From assembly GCF_000411975.1 (NCBI RefSeq), contig NZ_ASXG01000172.1, forward strand, positions 1 to 64,000: a DNA stretch of 64,000 bases, in the 5' to 3' direction. A program made the position numbers and the translations under genes. The DNA comes from Amycolatopsis orientalis DSM 43388 (GTDB taxonomy: Bacteria > Actinomycetota > Actinomycetes > Mycobacteriales > Pseudonocardiaceae). This document shows positions 1 through 9,200 of the stretch, in pieces. Position 1 is the first letter of the stretch, and every line of letters begins with the position of its first letter. The notes below the pieces were generated by a model that saw only the letters and a program-made list of their open reading frames with translations, was not told where the DNA came from and made no database searches.

Positions 1-176
1 GCAACCGGCAGCAAGCCCACCAGCCTCCCTCGGCGGCCTGAGGTTGACAGAGGGTGTCTCATGGGGCGCTCCTCGGGCGGGGCAAGAAGATTCCTTTGTG
101 GACGACCGTCGACGCGGCTTCTCGGCACACGCTACTCCAGCCGCCAGCTTCGGCGGCGGCATTCGGCTCACCATGT

Positions 177-1139
177 TCAGGTCGAGGAGCTGTGTTCCTG
201 AAGTGCCTGAGAAGGAAGCTCCCCATACGCAGCCCGATAGTGCGCAGTAAACGCACTAGGCCGCGGATACCCCCACCGCGCCGCAACCTGCGTGACAGTC
301 GTCTCCCCTGGGACAGCAGCCCGCAGCTCAGCCCGCGCATGGTCGAGACGCACACGCCGCAAGTAAGCCATCGGTGTCGTATCGAGGTGCCGTCGAAACG
401 CCAGCTGCACCGCTCGCGCCGAGACGCCAGCTGCCTGGGCTACGTCGAGGGCGGTGATGTCGCGGTCGGGGTTGGCTTCGATGAAGGCGATCGCGCGACG
501 TAAAGCCGGTGGGTGCGCGTCCAGAGAGGCACCGGCGCGCTCTTCCAGCGCGCTCGTGGGGAAAGCTGCGAGCACGGCGGCGGCGAGGTGCTGGGTCGCG
601 GTGCTGACCAGCAGCGGGTGCTCGGCGATGTCCGGGGCAGCCAGGACCTGATCACGCAGGTAGGTGATGGCCCCGCGCAGGTGCTGGGCGGTGGCGGCGG
701 ACACCGGGTTGTGGTCGAGCAGCTCGACTGGTTTCTCGACCCCGGCGACGCGGCTGAGCACGTCGGGATCGAGCATGGTGATGCTGTAGCGCGCCCGGCA
801 GATCCGGCCGGAGTACGGGCGGTCGGGCGGGGCGAAGGAGAACAGGTCGCCGGGCCCGAAGTCGGCGGGTTCGGCCCACCCGGCGGCCTGGTGGTCTTCG
901 ATGGTTCCGGCTTCGATGTCGCAGAGGCAGATCCGGCCGAGCGGAGTGACGTCGTAGCTCATCTCGAAGTGAAGGTCCAGCTGGTCGGCGCTGACGCTGT
1001 CCGAGGCGACCCGGGTGATCCGGGCGCCGGCGGTGCGGCCGCCGCTGCCGATCCGCATCGGGGCATAGGATTTGGAGAGGAATTCTTCGGTGTACTCCAA
1101 GTCGTCGCTGTCGAACACCACCCGTCCAGGTGCGGACAT
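177..1139 (-). CDS. AraC-family transcriptional regulator
   Basis: DNA-binding regulator of about 320 residues. The last ~100 residues form the double helix-turn-helix of the AraC/XylS family: a first helix pair around 'ALDVAQAAGVSARAVQLAF' and a second around 'VTQVAARWGYPRPSAFTAHY', ending at the usual 'YG.LPS' region. The N-terminal ~200 residues look like an AraC-type ligand or cupin-like domain with no specific signature. I prefer the ATG at 1139; a GTG at 1163 is in frame, but no ribosome site precedes it. Its target is unknown. The STAS gene upstream on the same strand is the nearest candidate partner. Nothing coding was recognised in bases 1-176. Confidence 0.85.
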   Translation of the reverse strand: MSAPGRVVFDSDDLEYTEEFLSKSYAPMRIGSGGRTAGARITRVASDSVSADQLDLHFEMSYDVTPLGRICLCDIEAGTIEDHQAAGWAEPADFGPGDLFSFAPPDRPYSGRICRARYSITMLDPDVLSRVAGVEKPVELLDHNPVSAATAQHLRGAITYLRDQVLAAPDIAEHPLLVSTATQHLAAAVLAAFPTSALEERAGASLDAHPPALRRAIAFIEANPDRDITALDVAQAAGVSARAVQLAFRRHLDTTPMAYLRRVRLDHARAELRAAVPGETTVTQVAARWGYPRPSAFTAHYRAAYGELPSQALQEHSSST

Positions 1140-1241
1140 CCGCCGGTTCGTCCTCCGTCCCACGCCGCAAAGCGACCCCGGCGGGTCCTCGGGCGTCGTG
1201 CGAGGACCTCCGACGTGCGTCGTCGCGGGGCAGGCCTCCGG

Positions 1242-1640
1242 TTACCCGCGTGGGCCGGGGAGCAAACCGCCCAGCTGGGCGCACGCGTCGTCGATCGTGG
1301 CGGCAAGGTGCAGCGTGGCGTCCACCCGGGTGACGCGCAGCGGGCGCAGGACGGCGCGGTTGCCGCCGGTCACCACGATCAGCTTCCGCCGCCGGGCGCT
1401 GGCGGCACGGTGGGTTTCGAGCATCAGCGACATCCCGACGACGGCCATGAAGTCCAGGCCAGTGCAGTCGAGCACGATGTCGCGGCCGGTCCGCAGCTGC
1501 TGGCCGAGTACCTCGGCGAGGTCGCCGGAGGTGGCCAGATCCAGCACGCCGCTCAGCCGCACCAGCACCAGGGAGCCCACGGGCCCGCATCGGATCGCCA
1601 GGTCGCCGGGACGCAGCGACCGTTCGGTGGTCTCGGACAT
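1242..1640 (-). CDS. STAS-domain protein (anti-sigma factor antagonist type)
   Basis: Single-domain protein of 132 residues with a STAS fold. It has an N-terminal strand 'LVLVRLSGVLDLATSGDL', then 'DIVLDCTGLDFMAVVGMSLM', where the usual phospho-accepting 'D(S/T)SG' is replaced by 'LDFMAVVGM'. With no clear Ser/Thr at that site it may not be a conventional RsbV-type switch. ATG at 1640 is preceded by GGGAG. Partner-switching proteins of this kind bind anti-sigma kinases in actinomycetes; no such kinase is encoded beside it. The 241 bases between this start and the SDR gene hold nothing I can name. Confidence 0.85.
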   Translation of the reverse strand: MSETTERSLRPGDLAIRCGPVGSLVLVRLSGVLDLATSGDLAEVLGQQLRTGRDIVLDCTGLDFMAVVGMSLMLETHRAASARRRKLIVVTGGNRAVLRPLRVTRVDATLHLAATIDDACAQLGGLLPGPRG

Positions 1641-1881
1641 CAGCGGAGTTCTCCCTGTCGTCTGTCTGGCCAACGCCGCGACGGGGATCGTTTCCCGAAG
1701 GCACCGCTGAATCTCACTGCTCGGTTCCGGCCTTCCGCTCCGGAATGAACGGGGTTGCCTCCACCGTGCAGGGCTCGCCGGGAACGGTCTAGCGGCACAA
1801 CCGAACACCCGGACTATCCGGAAAACGAAGCGACCGGGCCGGATCCGTGCGGGGACGCGACAGGCTGGATGCGCCGAGCGA

Positions 1882-2721
1882 TTACCGCCGAGTCTCTTGC
1901 TGCGCCTCGAGATTCGCCCGATACGCCGTTCGTTCCGGGCGGTCCGAGTGCAGCGCGCGGTCGTCTCGGACCAGGCACCGGATGCGGTTGAGGACCGGTT
2001 CGGGGGTGACGCCCGCGGCGGTGGCGAGCAGTCCGACGTAGCCGGGGACGGCGATTTCCGCGCGGCGGTGGTGCACCGAATCGACGACTGCCCGCGCGAC
2101 GTCCTCCGGTCGCACCTTCGGGATCGGCCGCATGTCCAAGCCCGAGGCGAGCGCGGTGTCCACGGCCGAGGGCAGCACGGCACTGATGCTCACACCCGCG
2201 TCCGCGAACTCCAGCCGGGTCGCGGCCGTCAGCCCCACCACGGCGAACTTGGTCGCGTTGTAGACGGCCAGTCCCTTGACCGGGAACTTGCCCGCCAGCG
2301 AAGCGACATTGACGACGTGCCCGAACCCGCGTTCGACCATGCCGGGCAAGGCCAGTTTCATGCCGTTGAGGACCCCGCCGAGGTTGACGTCGATCTGCAG
2401 CCGGTCGGTGGCGTCGGCGAGTTCGAGGAATCCGCCGTTCGGCATGAGACCGGCGTTGTTCACCAGCACGTGCAACGGTCCGTGCGCCTTCTCGGCGGCG
2501 GCGAGGAACGACGCGAACGAGTCGCGGTCGGCGACGTCGAGGTGGTGCGCGGTGCCGCCGACCAGCTCGGCGGTCTCTTGCGCGGCGGTCCCGTTGAGGT
2601 CGCCGATCGCGACGTGCGCGCCCTTGCTCGCGAACAACTTGGCGACCGCGCGGCCGATCCCGGCACCGCCGCCGGTGATCGCGACGGACGCGCCGATAAG
2701 GTCGATCTTGGGGTAGCTCAC
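1882..2721 (-). CDS. short-chain dehydrogenase/reductase (SDR)
   Basis: Classical SDR oxidoreductase, 279 residues, cytoplasmic, NAD(P)-dependent. Visible motifs are TGGGAGIG (residues 16-23, cofactor binding), NNAG (88-91), catalytic Ser141 in 'NVASLAG', and Tyr154-xxx-Lys158 in 'YNATK'. Asp41 after the second strand suggests NAD(H) preference. Its start overlaps the stop of the upstream patatin-like gene (ATGA at 2718-2721), so the two are translationally coupled. Pairing of an SDR with a patatin-like lipase suggests lipid or fatty-alcohol metabolism, but the substrate cannot be read from sequence. The tail after ~240 is longer than in many SDRs. Confidence 0.93.
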   Translation of the reverse strand: MSYPKIDLIGASVAITGGGAGIGRAVAKLFASKGAHVAIGDLNGTAAQETAELVGGTAHHLDVADRDSFASFLAAAEKAHGPLHVLVNNAGLMPNGGFLELADATDRLQIDVNLGGVLNGMKLALPGMVERGFGHVVNVASLAGKFPVKGLAVYNATKFAVVGLTAATRLEFADAGVSISAVLPSAVDTALASGLDMRPIPKVRPEDVARAVVDSVHHRRAEIAVPGYVGLLATAAGVTPEPVLNRIRCLVRDDRALHSDRPERTAYRANLEAQQETRR

Positions 2722-3641
2722 CGGGTCGCTCCTTGCTCGATGGCGGCGCGGATCCGTGCTGGAGGCACCGCGCGGAGCACGTCGGCACGGCGGCGCAGAT
2801 CCATGAAATTCGGACCCATGACGTCCAGTTCGGCCTGACCGGGCTCGATCCGGAGCACCCGGATACCAGCGGCGCGAAGTTGCTTGACCTCAGCGTCGAC
2901 GCGCCGGGTCATCGCACGTCGGGCGAGTCGTTCGAGCCGGGCGAAGCCGCGGCCGGGCGCGCCGCCGGAGGTGGACATCGGCGGGATGAGCACGACCTCC
3001 TCGACGCCGGTCTCGAGAACAAGGTCCGCGGACGTCGGCGAGACCGTGCCTCCGTCGACGTACTTGCGGCCGTTGACGCCTACCGGCGGGAACCACCCCG
3101 GAATGGCCCAGGACGCGGCGATGGCCGCACCGAGCTGGGTCCGATGCGATTTCCCGAACGCGACCCGCTCCCCGGTGCGGAGATCAGCCCCGACCAGCCA
3201 GGTCCGCGGATGATCGACCCAGCCGTCCGCGTTGGCCAGCGCCGCCCCGAGAGCACGCAGCCATCCGGCGTCGCCGCGTCCCTTCGGCAACACTCCGGCC
3301 AACCCGGCCAGCAGATCGACCCGGCCGCGCAGCGCGGCGGCAGTGAGGCCGAGACCAGGCCAAACGGGCACCGGCAACGGCGGCAGCAGGCCTGGATGCC
3401 GAGCGAGATGGCGCGTGACGCGGCTATCGGCCGGTTCTCCGAGCAGCGCGGCCATGATCTCGCCGACCCCGATGCCGGAGCCGAGGAACGCGGCCATCTC
3501 CGCGCCCGCTGACGTGCCGACGAGGACGTCCGCGTCGCGCGCGTCCCATCCCAGCTGGTCTTCGACCGCGGCGAGGGCGGCGGTGGTCCAGGCGAAGCCG
3601 AGGGTGCCGCCACAACCGAGCACCAGTGCGCGTCTGGTCAT
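2718..3641 (-). CDS. patatin-like phospholipase
   Basis: Serine acyl hydrolase of the patatin family, 307 residues. It has the glycine-rich oxyanion loop GCGGTLG (9-15), nucleophile elbow GTSAG (42-46, Ser44) and the dyad Asp in DGG (196-198). No signal peptide is seen, so it is probably cytosolic or membrane-peripheral. The oxyanion loop differs slightly from the common GGGxxG (Cys at position 10), which is frequent in actinobacterial members. First gene of a two-gene unit with the SDR downstream (4-base overlap). ATG at 3641 has GAGGTGGT upstream. A second patatin lies at 42481-43410 and is only distantly similar. Confidence 0.92.
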   Translation of the reverse strand: MTRRALVLGCGGTLGFAWTTAALAAVEDQLGWDARDADVLVGTSAGAEMAAFLGSGIGVGEIMAALLGEPADSRVTRHLARHPGLLPPLPVPVWPGLGLTAAALRGRVDLLAGLAGVLPKGRGDAGWLRALGAALANADGWVDHPRTWLVGADLRTGERVAFGKSHRTQLGAAIAASWAIPGWFPPVGVNGRKYVDGGTVSPTSADLVLETGVEEVVLIPPMSTSGGAPGRGFARLERLARRAMTRRVDAEVKQLRAAGIRVLRIEPGQAELDVMGPNFMDLRRRADVLRAVPPARIRAAIEQGATR

Positions 3642-3758
3642 CGACCACCTCTACGGAATCGCGTGTCAGTAGCGGAACCGTATGTCATTTTCGTGGCCGA
3701 GGCAACCTGCGCAGGCAGGGACGACAGCGTTGGTGCAGGTGGTGTTCTTTCCCGGGGA

Positions 3759-4652
3759 TCAGGCCGCGCCGAGGAACTCGGACTCGGCGACCGCGCGCAA
3801 TTCCCGTACCAATTCGCGCACCGCAAGGGATTGCGCGCCCGCGAAGGTGGTGACGTACCCGATCCGCCGGGTGGGCGGGTCGGCGATCGGGGTGACCGCG
3901 ACTCCCGGCGGGATGGCGGCCAGGGTGAGTTTCGGCAGGATCGCCATTCCGATCCCTTGGGCCACCATGGAAAGCACCACCCCGTCGTCCGCGACTTCCA
4001 TTTTCGCCGGCGGCAGCCAGTCCTGCCGGGCCCACCAGGATCGCGTGTAGGAGGAGCAGTTTTCCGGCCAGTCGAGCAGCGGCAGGCTGCGCGGCTCGAT
4101 CCGGCTGCCGGGGTTGACCAGGAAGTACGGTTCCCGGAACAGTTCTCCGGTGACCAACCCGGCTGGCGGGGTCTCGTCTTCGCTGAGGGTGGCGATGGCG
4201 ACGTCTGCGCGGCCGTCGGCTACCTCGCCCGCGGTTCCGCGGCCCACTTCGGGGACGATCAGGACTTGCGGGTGCAGGCCGGAATGCTTGGTGGTCAAGC
4301 GTTCCAGCGCCGCAGGCAGGAGATGTGCCGCGGCACTGCGGAAAGCGGCGATGCGCAACGGGCCGGTGAGGGTTCCGGCGGCCGCGCCTCGGGCTTCGGC
4401 GCGGAGAACGTCGAGCTGACGCAGGATCAGCCGGGCGTGCACGAGTGCGCGGGCACCGGCCGCGGTGGGGCGGGCACCGGTTCGGCCGCGGTCGAAGAGG
4501 ACGGCGCCGACCTTGCGTTCGCAGGTCCGGACCGCGTGCGAGACCGCGGACTGAGTCAGGCCCAGCTCGGCGGCCGCGGCGGTGAAACTGCCGGTGCGCT
4601 CCACCGCGAGCAGCAGGCGCAGCTCGCCTGGCGTGAGGTCGACAGCATCCAT
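3759..4652 (-). CDS. LysR-family transcriptional regulator
   Basis: LysR-type regulator of 297 residues. It has an N-terminal winged HTH (roughly 5-62, with 'SFTAAAAELGLTQSAVSHAV') followed by a periplasmic-binding-like effector domain (about 90-295). It is divergent from the MDR oxidoreductase gene at 4779, with a 126-bp gap holding a 7-5-7 inverted repeat with a TGAA/TTCA core typical of LysR boxes. The likely arrangement is autorepression plus activation of the oxidoreductase; the inducer is unknown. The annotated ATG at 4652 starts directly before the HTH. Confidence 0.93.
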   Translation of the reverse strand: MDAVDLTPGELRLLLAVERTGSFTAAAAELGLTQSAVSHAVRTCERKVGAVLFDRGRTGARPTAAGARALVHARLILRQLDVLRAEARGAAAGTLTGPLRIAAFRSAAAHLLPAALERLTTKHSGLHPQVLIVPEVGRGTAGEVADGRADVAIATLSEDETPPAGLVTGELFREPYFLVNPGSRIEPRSLPLLDWPENCSSYTRSWWARQDWLPPAKMEVADDGVVLSMVAQGIGMAILPKLTLAAIPPGVAVTPIADPPTRRIGYVTTFAGAQSLAVRELVRELRAVAESEFLGAA

Positions 4653-4671
4653 GCGACCAGCCTAGCCGTCG

Positions 4672-4690
4672 CCATGAACGAGATTCATGG
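4672..4690. promoter_or_regulatory. LysR-type operator, 7-5-7 inverted repeat
   Basis: CCATGAA (4672-4678) and TTCATGG (4684-4690) are perfect inverted arms separated by five bases. The site lies 20 bases upstream of the LysR start and 89 upstream of the divergent oxidoreductase start. The core fits the T-N11-A LysR recognition pattern. Assignment to the adjacent LysR is inference. Confidence 0.6.
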
Positions 4691-4778
4691 ATTGGCCTGG
4701 TCCATCGATCCGCGGCTCTGCCACGGCGGTTTCGCGATGCCTAGGTTGCTGGTCAGAACCCTTCGCTGAGGAGATCCC

Positions 4779-5768
4779 GTGTCCCTGACCGCCGTCCGCC
4801 AGGTCCGCCGCCCCGAGGGTGCGCCGAGCGCCGCCGACTTCGAGTTCGTCACCCGGCCGCTGCCGGACCTCGCCGACGGACAGGTGCTGGTCGAAAACCG
4901 GTACCTGTCCGTCGATCCGTACATGCGCGAATTCATGGAATGGGGTGGGTGGGAACTCGGCGCGGGACTGGAGGGCCGCTCGATCGGCGAGGTGGTCGAG
5001 TCGAAAGAACCGACGCTGCCGGTCGGCACGACGGTCTTCCACCGGCACGGCTGGGCTACCCACGCCGTCCTCACTCCCGCCGACGTCCGGACGATCACGC
5101 CGGCCGACGGTGTTCCGCTCAGCGCTTACCTCGGCGTTCTCGGCGGGACCGGGCTCACCGCGTATGTGGGTCTGACGCGGATCGCACAGCTCCGTCCCGG
5201 CGAGGACGTGTTCATCTCCGCAGCGGCCGGCGCGGTGGGCAGCGCGGCCGGGCAGCTTGCCCGATTGCTCGGCGCGGGACGGATCGTGGGCAGCGCCGGC
5301 TCCGCGGCGAAGGTCGAACACCTCACTCGCGACCTTGGCTTCGACGCCGCCTTCAACTACCACGACGGCCCGGTCACCGACCTCCTCGCGAAAGCGGCAC
5401 CGGACGGGATCGACGTGTACTTCGACAACGTCGGTGGCGATCACCTGGCCGCCGCGATCGACGCCTTGCGCGACCGGGGGCGCGTCGCCTGGTGCGGTTC
5501 GGTCGCGCAGTACAACAGCTTGCGCACGCCGCCGAGCGCGCCGCACAACCTGTACGACGTGGTCGGGAAAAGCCTTCGGATCGAAGGGTTTCTGGTGCGC
5601 AATCACCTCGACGCGCGCGAGGAGTTCGAGGAATTCCTGATCCCGCACGTCCGCAGCGGACAGGTGCTCGTCAACGAGACTGTGGCAGAAGGGTTTTCCA
5701 GCATCGTCGACGCGTTCATCGGAATGCTGCGCGGAGAAAACGTCGGGAAAATGCTCGTCCGGATCTGA
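4779..5768 (+). CDS. NADP-dependent MDR oxidoreductase (zinc-independent, PtgR/AADH type)
   Basis: Medium-chain dehydrogenase/reductase of 329 residues without the structural or catalytic zinc ligands. It resembles the leukotriene B4/prostaglandin reductase and CurA group, which reduce alpha,beta-unsaturated carbonyls with NADPH. The Rossmann motif is AAGAVG (149-154), followed by 'VGSAGSAAKVEHLTRDLGF'; 'LSVDPYMR' (43-50) is characteristic of this subfamily. The start is GTG at 4779 with GAGGAG six bases upstream. It is divergent from a LysR gene that probably controls it, and a strong hairpin follows the stop. A detoxifying enal/enone reductase is the likeliest role. Confidence 0.92.
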   Translation: MSLTAVRQVRRPEGAPSAADFEFVTRPLPDLADGQVLVENRYLSVDPYMREFMEWGGWELGAGLEGRSIGEVVESKEPTLPVGTTVFHRHGWATHAVLTPADVRTITPADGVPLSAYLGVLGGTGLTAYVGLTRIAQLRPGEDVFISAAAGAVGSAAGQLARLLGAGRIVGSAGSAAKVEHLTRDLGFDAAFNYHDGPVTDLLAKAAPDGIDVYFDNVGGDHLAAAIDALRDRGRVAWCGSVAQYNSLRTPPSAPHNLYDVVGKSLRIEGFLVRNHLDAREEFEEFLIPHVRSGQVLVNETVAEGFSSIVDAFIGMLRGENVGKMLVRI

Positions 5769-5773
5769 CCGCT

Positions 5774-5799
5774 GGGAGGGGGCGGGCGGGCCCCCTCCC
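5774..5799. terminator. bidirectional hairpin terminator
   Basis: Arms GGGAGGGGGC (5774-5783) and GCCCCCTCCC (5790-5799) pair perfectly around a six-base loop. The hairpin lies between the convergent ends of the MDR oxidoreductase (5768) and the small T7SS-associated gene (5811). There is no T-tract, as is usual in high-GC actinomycetes. Confidence 0.75.
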
Positions 5800-5810
5800 C
5801 GGGGAGAACC

Positions 5811-6215
5811 TCAATCGCGCCAACGGTTGTTGAGAAAAGCGTCGTCGTCCTCGTCGTCTTCCACCGGACGGGGACGACGCGTCGGGCGGCGCGCCGGCTC
5901 GCTTCGCACGGCGGGCTGGTTCGGAGTCACCGCGAACGGGGAAGCCGAACCCGGCTCGTTGCCGAACTCGTCGGAATCGAACGCCGAGGGCGGGTCGGTG
6001 CTCGGCCGGTCCGTGCTCCACCCGGACTTGGTCTTGCGCTTCCCCATTTCCCGCCGGTGCTGGACGTACCGTTCGGCCGCCTGCACCTGCTTCGTCATGT
6101 ACTCCTGGGACTGCGCCTTGATCTCCTCGGCCTTCTGCTCGCGCAGCACCCGGCGATCGGCCTGCTCCCGGACCAGCGCGTCCAATTCGGCCTTCATCGC
6201 GGCGGTTTCGCTCAT
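5811..6215 (-). CDS. small coiled-coil protein with acidic C-terminus
   Basis: Not a family I can name. It has 134 residues. Residues 5-65 are highly charged and predicted helical or coiled-coil (Glu, Lys, Arg and Gln rich). A Ser/Pro/Arg-rich linker follows, and the protein ends in an acidic block 'PVEDDEDDDAFLNNRWRD'. Acidic tails also end the other T7SS-type proteins in this window. ATG at 6215 has a strong AGGAGG site, and the gene starts 9 bases after the 1047-residue protein's stop, so it is the last gene of the FAAL-ACP-WXG operon. A chaperone or partner role for the large protein is a guess. Confidence 0.8.
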   Translation of the reverse strand: MSETAAMKAELDALVREQADRRVLREQKAEEIKAQSQEYMTKQVQAAERYVQHRREMGKRKTKSGWSTDRPSTDPPSAFDSDEFGNEPGSASPFAVTPNQPAVRSEPARRPTRRPRPVEDDEDDDAFLNNRWRD

Positions 6216-6224
6216 GCGCCCCTC

Positions 6225-9200
6225 CTACCTGGTCCGGATGATCGGCGCGTCGTCGTCATCGTCAAGTGAACCAGTGAGCCGGCCGGCGGGTTCGCCGAGG
6301 TTGTCGAAGACCGCGCCCTCCACGCGGTACGCCGAACGCCGCTCAGTCTCGCCGCCACCGCCGCCGCCGTGGCCGCCGCCCATCGCGCCCATGCCGGGCA
6401 TCCCGGCGCCGCCGGACTGACCCGGCTGGCTGGAGTGGTCGGCCGCCGGTGCCGAGAAGCCGCCGGAATGGGTGCCGGACACCGGTGTGTTGTCGACGCC
6501 GACCACGGGACCGCCGGGCAACGAGGCGCTTGGTGTGCCCGTGTGCGAAATCTCCGGACCGGGACCGCCCTGGATCGGATGACCCGGCGCGCCGCTCGGA
6601 ACGCCGTGGTGCGGCTGGGCCGGTTCTCCCGCGTGGTGTCCGCCGCCGTGCGACGTCTCTGGGCCGGGCCCTTCTCCCGCCGGATGCACCTGGTGCGCCG
6701 AGTGTCCGCCGAACGGGTCGCCGGTGTGCGACATTTCCGGACCCGGCCCGCCCGCCGGAGGCACGGGGTGGCTGCCGGGCGAGGCACCGCCGTGCCCGTT
6801 GCCGTCGGGTCCCTTGTGGTCACCGCCGTGGTGGCCCGGACCGTCGCCCGCGTGGTGGCGGCCGGTGCTGTCGCCGGACGCCTCCGGACCGTGGTCGACC
6901 GGCTTGTCTTCCTCGCCGAGCGTGTACGTCGTCGGGTTGCCCTTGCCGTCGTCGACCGTGACGACGGTCGGCCCGTCCGGCCCGTCCGGACGCTCGGCGG
7001 TGATCTTCGTGTCGCCGTCCCGGAGGTGGATCTTTCCGTCCGGGCCGGGGTGGTGGACCTCGTCGCCGGGTCCGTCGGCGCCGTCGTGTGCGGATTTGTC
7101 GTCGGACCAGTCGATCTTGAAGTCCTTGACTGGCCCGGCGCCCTCGCCGATCTTGATGTCCATCTTGCCGTCGTGATCCGGCTCGGACATCTCGAACGTC
7201 TTGTCGCCCTGTTTGACCTTCAGGACATCCCGGCCGTCCTCGTCGGGCTTGCCGTCGTGGCCCTTCCCGTCGTGGCCCTTGTCGTCCCCGGGCTTGCCGT
7301 CATCGGGCTTGCCGTCGTGGTCCTTGTCCTCGCCTGGCTTGCCGTCTTCGCCGCCGGGGCCGCCGTCGGCGGGGTCGGTCTTGATCGGCGGGCCGTCCAC
7401 CGGACCGCCGCCGCCCTTGTCTCCGGGAACCTTGTCCCCGGAAACCTTGTCGTCGCCAGAACCCTTGTCGTCCGGGCCTTTTCCGTCGGGTCCCTTGCCG
7501 TCGCCAGTCGAGCCGGGCTCGCCACCGCCCGGGCCGCCGAGGGGGCCGCCGCCGTGGCTGCCCTGCGCGTCCTTCTTCAGCGACTCCATCGCGGCCTCGG
7601 CCTTTTGTTTGGCCTCGGCCTGAGCCTTCTGTTTCGCCGCTTCCTCGGCCTTCTGCCGGGCTTCTTCCTCAGACTGGCCGCTGTCCTGCCCGCCGCTGGA
7701 ACCGCCCGCGCCGGGCCCTCCGGAACCGGATCCGCCGCCGGAGTCGGTCTGGATCGGCGGGCCGTCCACCGGACCGCCGCCAGTCCCGCCGCCCGAGCCC
7801 CCGCCGAGCGGACCGCCGCCCGGCGAATCGGCCGGGACGTCGAGTTCGGGAACCTTCGCGCCGCCCCCGCCGGAGCCGCTGCCGGACCCACCTCCCGAAC
7901 CGGACCCGCCTCCCACGCCGCCGCCGAAACCGCCAGCGCTCCCGGAGTGATCGCCCTGCGGGAGGTCCGAACCGGACCCGCCCCCAGTTCCCCCACCAGC
8001 ACCGCCGCCGTAGCCCCCACCGGCGCCTTGGCCGCTGCCTGGGCCGTCACCGTAGCCACCCTGGCCACCGCCGTAACCGCCCTGGCCGCCCGAACCCTGA
8101 CCGCCGCCCTGGCCACCCCCGCCGGGACCGCCACCGCCAGGCCCCTGGCCCCCGCCACCGGGACCACCGCCAGCAGCGCCGGCACCGCCCGCGCCGCCAG
8201 CCCCGCCGTCCGCCGCGCCCTCGAACTTGTTCTTGAGCTTGCCCATCTCCTTGTCGAGGGCGTCATAGGCCTTGTCGACCAGGTCCTTGGCGTCCTTGCA
8301 GGCCTTCTCGAACCCCTGGTAGATCACGTCCCACATGTCGGGGTTGAACTGGTTCATGATCCACTGCTTGGCGAGGTCCTTGCCGTGGCTCTGGATCTCG
8401 TCGTCGTTGCAGCAGCCCTGGTCGTTGAGGCTGTCGACCAGGTTGGTGCCGAAGTTGTAGTCCATCCAGCCGGCGATCTGGGCCAGGTCGTCGATGCTGC
8501 CGTGCTCGCCGTTGGCGACCGCGATGACCTTCTGCGCCATCGTGTAGTCAGCCTTGCCGACCTGGTCGCGGTACAGGGCGATGACCTGGTCGGCCTTCCC
8601 CTTGCACAGGTCGAAGAGCGTTTTCGCGGTGTGCAGCGTCACTTCGCTGGCGTGGCTGAGGTCGTCCCCCAGCTTCGCCGCCTTCTTCTGGATGTTCTCG
8701 TTGTAGCGGTCCGACGCCGCGTCGGCTCCCGCTCCGGTCCAGGTCTGGAACAGCGTGCCCAGCTCGGTTCCGGTATCGCTCAGCGTCGACTTCACGGTTT
8801 CCGAGCCGTGCTTGAAGTGCATGGCGTCGTTGACGAAGCCCTCGAAGCTGATCCCGCGCTGCTCGTCGAACGGGCCGCGGATGTCCTTGTCGAGGTCGAG
8901 CTTGCGCGTGTTCCCCTTGCAGTCGTCCGGGATCTTCTCGAGCAGCCCGCCGAAGGTCTCGAACACGCGCAGCGCGGGAGCGGCGGTGTCGAAGATTTCG
9001 TCGGACGTCTTCGTGCCGGTCGCTCCGGCGTCGTTGCCCTCGCCGGGAACGGGCGGCTGCTTCTTGCCGAGGTCTTCCTTGCCCTTGTCGACCGCTTTTT
9101 GCTTCTCGTCCTGGTTGTAGCTGTTCTGCTGGCCTTTTGTCTTCGCCGCGTCGAAGGCCTCGTCGAGCGACGGGCCGGTGCCGGGAAACGCTCCGGTCTG